DNA of 42,218 bases from contig JASEFT010000003.1 in assembly GCA_030018475.1 (NCBI GenBank), positions 14,710 to 56,927 of the forward strand. The letters are read 5' to 3'. The translations under genes were made by a program, and so were the position numbers. The first letter of the stretch is position 1, and each line of letters starts with the position of its first letter. This document shows, in pieces, positions 23,994-31,999 of the stretch. The notes below the pieces were generated by a model, which saw only the letters and a program-made list of their open reading frames with translations, was not told the DNA's origin and ran no database searches. This DNA is from Candidatus Thermoplasmatota archaeon (GTDB lineage Archaea > Thermoplasmatota > JASEFT01).

Positions 23994-25043
23994 ATGTTCG
24001 CAGAAATTGCAAATTTCCTGTCGCAATACTCAAGCTATATAATGCTGACACTTGCGCTCATACTTTTTATTCTCGTAGGCTACGCTGTTAGATGGGCTCT
24101 TGATACTTATATTGTAAAATTCGCTAAGCGCACTAAGACTAAGATTGATGACGTTGTGATAAGCGCCATAAGAACTCCAGTTGTAATAGTATTCATTCTT
24201 GCAGGAATGGGGTTTGTACTGCAATACATAAAATTACCTCCTGATGTTAGTGGCTATATTCACCCTTCTCTATTTGTCACTGTGGTTTTCGTAATAGGCT
24301 ATTGCATCGTAAAAATCGTTGCTGGCTTGATTAAATACGAATCTATAAAATATCCAGGGATAAAAACTACAGCCCCGGTTATCCAAAGAGTGCTCCAGCT
24401 TGTAATATATCTTATATGCTTAATGATAATATTTGATAAGCTTGGCATTTCTATTACTCCTTTGCTTACTACATTGGGCATTGCGGGAATAGCAGTAGCC
24501 TTTGCCTTGCAGGAAACACTCTCTAATTTTTTCGCAGGTTTTTACATCATGGCAGACCGTCCTATAAGGGTTGGAGATTATATTAGACTTGAAAACGGAG
24601 AAGACGGTTACGTGAGTGATATAGGGTGGAGAAGTACAAAAATCAGAACTTTGCCGAATAACATTATAGTAATACCAAACTCGAAGCTTGCAAATTCAAC
24701 AATTACAAATTATTACACACCTGAAAAAGAAATGGCTTGTCTTGTGCAGGTTGGCGTGAGCTATAATAGCGATTTAGAAAAGGTAGAAAGGGTAACTATT
24801 GAAGTTGCAAAAGAAGTACTATCGAAGACGCCTGGTGGGAATAAAGAGTTTCAGCCTTTTATCAGATACCATACGTTTTCCGATTTCAGTATAAATTTTA
24901 CTGTAATCCTCCGCGTGAACGAGTTTGTAGATAAGTATCTTGTTACACATGAGTTTATAAAAGCGCTTCACAAGCGCTACAAGCAAGAAGGTATAGTAAT
25001 ACCGTTCCCGATAAGGACTGTGTATATGAAAGAAGAGAAGTGA
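23994..25043 (+). CDS. mscS: Small-conductance mechanosensitive channel, MscS family
   Basis: This membrane channel opens under tension and releases solutes during osmotic downshock. From ATG 23994 it has 349 residues. Several membrane helices come first; the pore helix contains LGIAGIAVAFALQETLSNFF, and the MscS beta domain follows (RPIRVGDYIRLENGEDGYVSDIGWRST, spanning ~190-216; IVIPNSKLANSTITNY). A cytoplasmic alpha/beta domain ends at PFPIRTVYM. An upstream in-frame ATG at 23955 would add 13 residues; 23994 is favoured by a TATA-like element (~23964-23973) 26 nt upstream. It is divergent from otsB, tying solute release to trehalose metabolism. Confidence 0.92.
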   Translation: MFAEIANFLSQYSSYIMLTLALILFILVGYAVRWALDTYIVKFAKRTKTKIDDVVISAIRTPVVIVFILAGMGFVLQYIKLPPDVSGYIHPSLFVTVVFVIGYCIVKIVAGLIKYESIKYPGIKTTAPVIQRVLQLVIYLICLMIIFDKLGISITPLLTTLGIAGIAVAFALQETLSNFFAGFYIMADRPIRVGDYIRLENGEDGYVSDIGWRSTKIRTLPNNIIVIPNSKLANSTITNYYTPEKEMACLVQVGVSYNSDLEKVERVTIEVAKEVLSKTPGGNKEFQPFIRYHTFSDFSINFTVILRVNEFVDKYLVTHEFIKALHKRYKQEGIVIPFPIRTVYMKEEK

Positions 25044-25057
25044 AATAAATTTAAAAT

Positions 25058-25234
25058 ATGATTAAGGCATGTCTGAAATGTGGTAGCAAAAATTTACATG
25101 GAAGAACGATTTCTGATGGTTTAATACCAAGATGCACTGATACTTTAGGGATATTAGTATGTGGAGATTGCAACTATCAAGGTATTCCTATTACTTTTTA
25201 TACTGAAGAATTATCAAGCATTCCTACAGACTAA
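25058..25234 (+). CDS. 58-residue zinc-ribbon protein
   Basis: This short ORF opens MIKACLKCGSKNLHGR and contains a second pair in LVCGDCNYQGIP, so CxxC and CxxC are 24 residues apart, a standard zinc ribbon. The product is 58 residues with TAA at 25232-25234. It starts 14 nt after the mscS stop, so co-transcription is likely, and ends 23 nt before the Taw1 gene. Small archaeal zinc ribbons of this type often remain uncharacterised; no function can be given. Confidence 0.75.
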   Translation: MIKACLKCGSKNLHGRTISDGLIPRCTDTLGILVCGDCNYQGIPITFYTEELSSIPTD

Positions 25235-25257
25235 AGCTAAAATCTAATAATCCCCAA

Positions 25258-26208
25258 ATGTTATTTATCAGTATGGATGATGAGGTACGGAAAATATTTC
25301 AGAGGCAGCACTACAAAATTATCGGCGTGCATTCAGGAGTAAAATTATGTCATTGGATGCGCCAGAAATTATTCTACGGCAGGGTGTGCTACAAAGAATT
25401 TTTCTATGGTATGCAGTCGCACAGATGCCTGCAGATCACGCCTGCAATCAGCCAATGCACTCAAAACTGCCTCTACTGCTGGCGGTACCAAGGTGCTACA
25501 GAGCCATATCTCCACATATACGACGAGCCAGAACTGATTCTCGAAGAGGGCATAAAGGCGCAGCGCTTGCTCCTCTCTGGCTTCAAAGGCGATGAAAGAT
25601 GCAATCTGAAATTATGGAGGGAAGCGCAAGAGCCGAACCATGTAGCAATATCTCTAGCTGGAGAACCTACACTTTATCCGAAGTTGGGGGCTTTGATAGC
25701 GCTATGCAATAAAAAAGGGATGACTTCATTTCTTGTAACTAATGGCACAGTGCCTGAATCGCTAGAAAAACTCTCTCCTTTACCAACGCAGCTTTATATT
25801 ACAATTTCCGCTCCAAACAAGATTATTTACAAAAAGCTATGCAACCCAATAATTTCAAACGGCTGGTCTAAAATCAAAGCTTCACTTGAAATCCTGCGCT
25901 CTTTGGACACAAGAACTGTGATCCGACACACGTTAGTTGACGGTTGGAATATATGCAATGAAGAGCAGTATGCAAAACTCGACTGTTTAGCAGAGCCGGA
26001 TTTCATAGAATGCAAGGCATACATGTTTGTCGGCTCATCAAGACAGAGAATGGCGCTTGCAAACATGCCGAGTCATACTAAGATAAAAGAATTTGCAGAA
26101 AAATTATCTTCTCTAACTGGGTATAGGATTGCAATGGAAAAGGAAGACAGTAGAGTAGTGCTGCTGACAAAAAAGAGTGCAAAAAAACCAATCTCTTTGC
26201 GAAGCTAA
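25258..26208 (+). CDS. taw1: tRNA 4-demethylwyosine synthase, Taw1/TYW1
   Basis: This radical-SAM enzyme forms the tricyclic 4-demethylwyosine from N1-methylguanosine at position 37 of archaeal tRNA-Phe, using pyruvate. The SAM cluster motif is CTQNCLYCW. Upstream cysteines in KLCHW, RVCYKEF and HRCLQI are placed like the second iron-sulfur cluster of Taw1. ISLAGEPTLYPKL and SFLVTNGTVPESL are family signatures. 316 residues is the normal archaeal length. ATG 25258 is annotated; ATG 25273 (MDDEVRKIF) is equally good and no ribosome binding site separates them. The family makes the host archaeal, as bacteria lack it. Confidence 0.94.
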   Translation: MLFISMDDEVRKIFQRQHYKIIGVHSGVKLCHWMRQKLFYGRVCYKEFFYGMQSHRCLQITPAISQCTQNCLYCWRYQGATEPYLHIYDEPELILEEGIKAQRLLLSGFKGDERCNLKLWREAQEPNHVAISLAGEPTLYPKLGALIALCNKKGMTSFLVTNGTVPESLEKLSPLPTQLYITISAPNKIIYKKLCNPIISNGWSKIKASLEILRSLDTRTVIRHTLVDGWNICNEEQYAKLDCLAEPDFIECKAYMFVGSSRQRMALANMPSHTKIKEFAEKLSSLTGYRIAMEKEDSRVVLLTKKSAKKPISLRS

Positions 26209-26243
26209 TAATATCTATGCTTGGAAAAGAGCCTACGGCTGTT

Positions 26244-27416
26244 CTACCTTCTTCTAAATTCCCCCTTCACTTTTTCCATAGCGTTAGTAGTCAAAAGATC
26301 AATAGCGGTCATTGCAAGCGCTTTCGCGCCGAGCAGGCAAGCTTCATAGCCTCTTTTAGAAATCGCGGCTTTTGCAAATTCTTTAGAATGACCTCTCGTG
26401 CCTTTTCTTGTAATTGCTAGATAAGGATGTATTAATGGCAATACTTGGCTCACGTCACCTATATCAGATGAGCCAAGACCTCCGTGCTTGGGAGGAGCTT
26501 TAGTTTTAATACCAAGCTTTAACAGATTTTTTCTAAAAAGCTCGTAAAAATTTTTATTTACTTTCTTAGCTTTGTACCCTATACCCATAGTTATTCTTAA
26601 TTTTGCGCCTGTGGCTTTAGCTGCAGCCGAAGCGCAGTTTTTAACTTTTTCAAGCACCTCTTCCACATATTTGTCATCCAAAGCTCTTACCAAGAACTGG
26701 GCAGAAGCATAATCAGGCACGATGTTAGGCGCAACACCACCTTTTGTTATTATACCATGTATTCGCACATCTTCGCGCACATGTTGCCTTAGCGCATTTA
26801 TTGAGTTAAAAGTCTGAATTACAGCGTCAAGCGCATTTATACCAAGTTCAGGCTCGCTAGCAGAATGAGCTGTTCTACCATAAAATTCAATTTTTAATTC
26901 ACGCACAGCCAAAGCTTCCCTGGCAACAATTGTTTGGTCAGAAGGATGAATCATTAGAGCTGCATCTATATTTTTAAAAATTCCTTTTTTTAGCATTATC
27001 ACTTTACCACCTTTGCCTTCTTCGCCGGGCGTGCCGAGCAAAACTATTTTCCCATTAAGCTTGTGCATGAGTTTGCTCAGCGCGAGAGCAGCTCCTGTGC
27101 TAGCGCTTGCTATAATATTATGCCCGCAGCCATGCCCTACTTCTGGCAGAGCGTCGTATTCTGCAAGAAACGCAATAGTATAACCTTTGCCTTTACAAGT
27201 ACGGGTCGCTCTAAAAGCAGTGGGTAAGCCTGCAATTCCGATTTTTACTTTAAATTTGTGTACTTTCAAAATTTCTGCAATCTTTTTACATGCTTTGTAT
27301 TCTTTTAACCCAAGTTCGGGATTTGAGTGAATAAATCTGCTGAGCTCAAAAAGCTCTTGTTTTAAGTTGTCTACCTCTTTTATTACCTCTTCTTTAAGCT
27401 CAGTTATGAAAGTCAT
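26244..27416 (-). CDS. M20 family amidohydrolase/peptidase
   Basis: This metal-dependent hydrolase cleaves an amide bond of an N-acyl or dipeptide-like substrate. The 390-residue protein has the N-terminal helix HSNPELGLKEYKA, AEYDALPEVGHGCGHN with metal ligands, and LLGTPGEEGKGGK with the catalytic/metal glutamates. The dimerisation domain has GRTAHSASEPELGINALDAV, and GGLGSSDIGDVSQVLP lies near the end. The ..CGHN and SSDIGDVS forms place it with AbgB/PM20D2-type enzymes rather than DapE. The exact substrate is unknown. A TATA box (27439-27450) ~29 nt from ATG 27416 suggests a leaderless monocistronic gene. Confidence 0.9.
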   Translation of the reverse strand: MTFITELKEEVIKEVDNLKQELFELSRFIHSNPELGLKEYKACKKIAEILKVHKFKVKIGIAGLPTAFRATRTCKGKGYTIAFLAEYDALPEVGHGCGHNIIASASTGAALALSKLMHKLNGKIVLLGTPGEEGKGGKVIMLKKGIFKNIDAALMIHPSDQTIVAREALAVRELKIEFYGRTAHSASEPELGINALDAVIQTFNSINALRQHVREDVRIHGIITKGGVAPNIVPDYASAQFLVRALDDKYVEEVLEKVKNCASAAAKATGAKLRITMGIGYKAKKVNKNFYELFRKNLLKLGIKTKAPPKHGGLGSSDIGDVSQVLPLIHPYLAITRKGTRGHSKEFAKAAISKRGYEACLLGAKALAMTAIDLLTTNAMEKVKGEFRRR

Positions 27417-27438
27417 AAAGTAGTAAATGGGTTAGCAA

Positions 27439-27450
27439 CATTATAAAAAC
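27439..27450 (-). promoter_or_regulatory. TATA box of the M20 gene
   Basis: Minus-strand GTTTTTATAATG is centred about 29 nt upstream of the ATG at 27416. It lies in the 48-nt gap after the C25 protease stop. Confidence 0.5.
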
Positions 27451-27464
27451 TACAGTTTTGTCAG

Positions 27465-30400
27465 TCAATCGCGCCAAATAAGATATGCTACTCCTCGTTT
27501 CACCGAGAAATTACTAATCCCTATGCCTTTGATATGTACGACGAACCTCCCCAACGCATTATCCCAGTAAGCTACTGCTTTACAACCTGTAATGTTTTGA
27601 GCTAGCGCTTCGGCATCCGGATAACTATTATTTGTCACTCCAAAGCATTGCCATTTGGATACCAGACTTGGGGTAATATTTATTTGCGTGCCACTGGCAT
27701 TAAGAGTAGAATTTTGAGTTACATAAACAAAGTAACCCCCAGCAGCTTCTAACTCAAAATTATTTTCACTGCCGAGCTTATAAACTTCAAATTTTTGAGC
27801 TGATAAATTCCATTTGGAAACGGCTTCACACCAGGTAATATTCTCTATCAAAGCTTTTGCATTTCGGTAATTATTAGTTACAGGTATGCAAACCAAATTC
27901 CAGCCTACGGAAAAGTTATGGGTAAAGAGCTCACCAGCTAAAACATTAAGAGTTTTAGATGCGTTATTATTTGTCTCGTTTCCTTCCTTAACGACGTTAT
28001 CATAATCTATGGTTACATAAATATCGTGGAGGCCTTTAGGTGTGGCTTTCCAATCGAATGAAATATTAGTTGAGTTCCAGGGTAGCAGCGAAGCGCTTGC
28101 CTCACCCATCTTTTTACCGATGCTTGGTTCTCCTTCCCACAACTGCACTGGTACTGAGAGATTGCCTGCAGCAGAATTGTGAATAGTAATGTTGATCTTA
28201 ACGGTAGTATTTTCTACAGGCTCCTCAGGCTCAAACGAAATATCTGCAGAGCTTAAAGTGAAATCAGGCAGCACAAGCCATCTAAGCGAGCGCTCCAGAA
28301 GTTCGTTTCTAGTACTTTCGCTACTTATAGTTTCAAAGGAAAATGCTAAATAAACCGTTTTGTTACTCCCAGCATATTTTACACCTGCAGTATAGATTGA
28401 AGCACTACCTCCATGGTTAGATGTGTAGTTTAATATTGGTGTAGCTGGCGAAATCGCACCAACTTCGTCTGGCAACAGAGGGTACAAATCGTTTGTGATA
28501 GTGAAAGATAAGCCATTACCTATAGCATCGCCAGAAACGCCTACCACATTTTCACTATTTGATTCCCAATCGTAGTCATAGGTAGCGTGCAAATATGTGT
28601 TAAACCAGCCAAGATAGCCGTAGGCATTAGCATCCCACCCTATGTCCTGGCCACTAATAAGTAGTTTCCCACCTCTATCGAGATACCGCTTAATCCAATC
28701 TCTTTCTTCTGGATAGACAGCATAACCATATGCGTCAGCTGTGAAGAATATCGCTACAGGATACTCATCGCTAGTTGGGTTATCAGGCACCCCTAATAGA
28801 TATTTATCCCAATAAGTATATGGGTAGTGGTTGTTATTAAGAGCGTGCTCATAATACCTCCCATATCTATCCCCTTTCCCAAGAGGATCGACAACTAATA
28901 CCTTCCCTGGCTTTTGCGGTGCAGCATAAACCCATGTTTCCTTTTCATCATCGCCAATACATCTTATGCATACTCCTCCCTGCTGATTAGGTATAAAACT
29001 AAAATGGGTAACGTTATTAGTTGTGATGTTTTCTGTTTTTTGCGTGCTCCAGCTTGGGTCTATGATCTTCATTTTAACTTTACTTGAGTTTGTAGAACAA
29101 TTGATTTTCGTTTCGTTTAAACCAATTATTGGGATAGTATTTCCTTCACTGTCAGTCCAAATCTTAGTAGGGTTTGTAATATTTACTGCAGGCTTATTAT
29201 AAAAATTCCCAGCTTCTTGTTTTGGTATTTTAAGCGCTGGGTCTCCAAGCAAAGTAAGTGCGAATACAGTCCTTTTATTGACCCAGAAACTCATATCCTC
29301 ATTTATTAGATAGTTTTTTAGAGCATTTGTTGTAAGATTGCCAAGCGTTGTACTGCCTTCGTGATACGCTTTAATAACGTAGCCTATCATACCGTCCATG
29401 TACCCAATTTGATCTATGACCACAGTCCCGTTTTCAAAATGCAAACCCCAGCCGCCGAAATTTATTCTGGAGCCACCTATATATGCTATTCCACCTGCAG
29501 TAGAATTTAAAATCCCCATACCGAAAGAATAAGGTTGAACGTAGCCGTACAAATCGTTCACCATCAGATTAGGATCAAAAGCGCCGTTCATACAAGCTGG
29601 CGAGAGCAGGATAGGGTTTTTAGAGTTTGAAGGAAGCTGGGTAAGGTTTTTTGTACCGATTTGCATCATCCAGCCACCATCCAGAGTACGGTCCCACATT
29701 TCGTCACCGGAGCCGTGCGAATCATGCCATATAAAACCAGAATCGTTAGCATACACACCGCGAACTTTTTCAGGAGTATTATTATTGTCTGTGAGATAAT
29801 ATTTTTTTATCGTCATACCGTTCATACAGCCTAGATTTATATAATGGCTTGTTTCTAGCTCTCCCCAGAACTCCCAGCCATCGAAGCAGTTGCCAGCAAC
29901 AAGAGATACATTCTTAAACCACTCGTAGGAGCAGTTCTCATACCATGCTTTTAGCTTACTTACTACAAACTCGTACTCGCTGCCAGATGCATTCAAAGAT
30001 ATTCTTCCAACTTGATAGTTTGGTACGAGATCGTAGTCCGGCGATGCATAAAAGATATCTGTGGGTACCCAGTAATTATAGGGCCCATAGGCATTTCCGA
30101 AGTAATTATAGAAGTTTTCGTCATACCAAAAATAGCTTGGTGGAACATCTGAGGCTTTTCCAAACAACACTACATACTTAAGGTTCGGATGGGCAGAAGT
30201 ATCATTAATGAAGGCTATGATTTTCTTTGCTAAAGTATAATTGTAATTTTTGATCTTATCTTTGTTTGGCGGGTTGTCTTTATATCCCGGATAAGGTGGG
30301 TCGCTAGCAGCTGGATAATTAATCCATATCCACGTTGTGTTCACTATAGCAGTTGGTATGCTTTCGTTCAATTCGTGGAAATCAGAGAGTTTTTTTGCCT

Positions 30401-31115
30401 CAGCGTAGAGTGCGGGTGGAGAAATAATTAGACACTCGGCCTCGCTAACTAATGCTTTTGTGCGAGGAGAAGCGCTTGCCGCCTCATCGTAATCTATACC
30501 TATTCTCGCCTGGGTAATTATTATCGCTTTTTTCTCTTTCGGGATGTACTGAACAGGATAGTATTTTACGTACAGATATGTATGAAAATTATCTTCGCCT
30601 ATTTGATAGGAAATAATTTTTCCAGGAAAGAAGCGAGAAGAATTATAATTAGACAAGCTCTTGTTTTTTAAGCTTGGCGCAAACGTCGCTCCGCTAAAAT
30701 CTTTAATTCGCATTCTCGGGTTAGGCACATGTTTTAAATTAACTCTTTCATTGACCTCTACATACTTTCCTCCTAAAGCTGCGACAGTTACATTCGTAAC
30801 TCCTTTCGGTAGCTCGATGACCCAGCACTTTCCTGGTAATGACGGCTCTCCAGGATTTGTTAACAGCCCCAACTCCCCACACGCTATGTAATCATAACAT
30901 TTGCCCTTAACAATCAGATAACGATCTGAAGGAAGGTTGTATTCGAGACATTGCTTTGCATCAATTTTTAAAAAAACACAAAGGTTCAAATCAGATAGGT
31001 CTTTTTCAGCATCTACTTTAGGCTTTCCCTCAGCGCTGTAGCCTACAAAATCAGACTTGAAGCTGAAAAGTGATAAGAGTAGTAGCACCACTATAAGAAA
31101 TGGTATTTTTCTCAT
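27465..31115 (-). CDS. Secreted C25 (gingipain-type) cysteine protease with tandem C-terminal modules
   Basis: 1216 residues, exported by an N-terminal signal peptide (IPFLIVVLLLLSLFSF). A propeptide-like region (~30-210) precedes a C25 peptidase domain (~225-640). Catalytic candidates are His464/His467 in WHDSHGSG and Cys508 in LLSPACMNGAFD; VPTDIFYAS, VGRIS and LLGDPALKIP are also typical of the family. Next comes a flavodoxin/ThuA-like segment (KVLVVDPLG ... LLISGQDIGWDA, ~770-960), then a CARDB-like Ig domain (~970-1055). The tandem ~75-residue modules (~1066-1216) shared with two other proteins here close the protein. There is no C-terminal membrane helix. It likely degrades protein outside the cell and feeds the peptide transporter encoded earlier. 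Confidence 0.92.
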   Translation of the reverse strand: MRKIPFLIVVLLLLSLFSFKSDFVGYSAEGKPKVDAEKDLSDLNLCVFLKIDAKQCLEYNLPSDRYLIVKGKCYDYIACGELGLLTNPGEPSLPGKCWVIELPKGVTNVTVAALGGKYVEVNERVNLKHVPNPRMRIKDFSGATFAPSLKNKSLSNYNSSRFFPGKIISYQIGEDNFHTYLYVKYYPVQYIPKEKKAIIITQARIGIDYDEAASASPRTKALVSEAECLIISPPALYAEAKKLSDFHELNESIPTAIVNTTWIWINYPAASDPPYPGYKDNPPNKDKIKNYNYTLAKKIIAFINDTSAHPNLKYVVLFGKASDVPPSYFWYDENFYNYFGNAYGPYNYWVPTDIFYASPDYDLVPNYQVGRISLNASGSEYEFVVSKLKAWYENCSYEWFKNVSLVAGNCFDGWEFWGELETSHYINLGCMNGMTIKKYYLTDNNNTPEKVRGVYANDSGFIWHDSHGSGDEMWDRTLDGGWMMQIGTKNLTQLPSNSKNPILLSPACMNGAFDPNLMVNDLYGYVQPYSFGMGILNSTAGGIAYIGGSRINFGGWGLHFENGTVVIDQIGYMDGMIGYVIKAYHEGSTTLGNLTTNALKNYLINEDMSFWVNKRTVFALTLLGDPALKIPKQEAGNFYNKPAVNITNPTKIWTDSEGNTIPIIGLNETKINCSTNSSKVKMKIIDPSWSTQKTENITTNNVTHFSFIPNQQGGVCIRCIGDDEKETWVYAAPQKPGKVLVVDPLGKGDRYGRYYEHALNNNHYPYTYWDKYLLGVPDNPTSDEYPVAIFFTADAYGYAVYPEERDWIKRYLDRGGKLLISGQDIGWDANAYGYLGWFNTYLHATYDYDWESNSENVVGVSGDAIGNGLSFTITNDLYPLLPDEVGAISPATPILNYTSNHGGSASIYTAGVKYAGSNKTVYLAFSFETISSESTRNELLERSLRWLVLPDFTLSSADISFEPEEPVENTTVKINITIHNSAAGNLSVPVQLWEGEPSIGKKMGEASASLLPWNSTNISFDWKATPKGLHDIYVTIDYDNVVKEGNETNNNASKTLNVLAGELFTHNFSVGWNLVCIPVTNNYRNAKALIENITWCEAVSKWNLSAQKFEVYKLGSENNFELEAAGGYFVYVTQNSTLNASGTQINITPSLVSKWQCFGVTNNSYPDAEALAQNITGCKAVAYWDNALGRFVVHIKGIGISNFSVKRGVAYLIWRD
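27468..27920 (-). repeat. Tandem C-terminal module pair, copy 3 of 3
   Basis: The last 151 residues of the C25 protease form two ~75-residue modules with SVGWN/SKWQ, ITWC/ITGC, VSKW/VAYW, F-V/E-V-Y/H and GGYFVYV/GVAYLIW. They align by eye with the pairs at 211-687 and 9941-10435. Confidence 0.8.
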
Positions 31116-31137
31116 GTGTTATATTCTTTGTAGAAGG

Positions 31138-31150
31138 TGATATTTATTTT
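31138..31150 (-). promoter_or_regulatory. TATA-like box of the C25 protease gene
   Basis: Minus-strand AAAAATAAATATC is centred about 29 nt upstream of ATG 31115; no ribosome binding site is seen. Confidence 0.45.
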
Positions 31151-31201
31151 TTGTTGTGAGAAGCGAAGAGTGTGTCAAAATAAGAGTTGACAAGGCTGCG
31201 A

Positions 31202-31905
31202 CTATAACTCAAGAGAGTTTAACCTTCTCAAAATTTCCTTCTCGTTCTTTATTTTCCAATTTCGTTGCTCAGCATAAGTTTGATGAGATTTGAACTTCTT
31301 TTTCACCCCTTCCGGTTTTTCACCTAAAATCTCAATTTTATTAACATTAAGACTTCCCAATCCTGTAGTTTCGCAATACCAGAGATAGCCTGACGAATAA
31401 ATCTTTTATCTTCACTAACCACAGAGCCTACAACTAGATTTTTTAGTCCTAAAGTTAGGATAACGAAATCATGGGTTTTCAAAGGACTGATAGAAACACG
31501 GTAATCAAATTCTAGCACCGTTTTTGCAACTCTTATTTTGAAGAGGTTAAAATTCTCATCTAAAATTTCAACCAATTCATATTCATCTTGGTTAAGGTCA
31601 AGAAGTTCAACCTCATAATCTTTCCTCAGCTTAAGATAGCCAAAATTTCTAAACCCTGCAAAGGTATCCCCAGTACCTGAGCCTTCACCAATAACAATTT
31701 CTTTTACATTAAACTTGCTGATAAAATCTAACACTGCGAGCACCGCATCAACATGAGTTGCAGCTAGCTGTCTAGTTACAGAGGTAAAGTTAGGTTTAGT
31801 GAATATTTTTTTGTTATCGGGCTTAAGCTCGCTTTCTATCAAAACCAAGCTCTTCAAAATATTTTGGTATCTGTCCTTGCCTTTTACTAGAGAAACTTTC
31901 GCCAC
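31202..31905 (-). pseudogene. DUF362 protein gene with internal deletion and frameshift
   Basis: The first ~180 codons (from GTG 31905) match the N-terminal half of DUF362 proteins, which are linked to iron-sulfur proteins: IFTKPNFTS, IGEGSGTGDT, SISPLKTHD, TLGLKNLVVGSV. The frame then ends abruptly at 31324 after an untypical tail. In another frame just downstream, GYLWYCETTGLGSLNVNKIE, then EILGEKPEGVKKKF, reads as the C-terminus of the same family, ending at TAG 31202. The ~100 residues normally between them are missing. An internal deletion plus frame change therefore joined both ends. The remaining 193-residue product is unlikely to be functional. A TATA-like element (~31925-31940) lies 27 nt before the GTG. 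Confidence 0.75.
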
Positions 31906-31999
31906 AAGGTTGTTATTTGTTGCTGGGTATTAAATTTTTGTCGCCCGACTACACAAGCACAAAGAAAAAGTGTTTTTGAAAAGCTCCGTATTAATTTTC

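Noticed and set aside
23913-24026. Longer otsB frame adding 38 N-terminal residues
   Set aside because: It overlaps the divergent mscS start, the added residues do not look like the family, and a TATA-like box sits at the right distance for ATG 23912.
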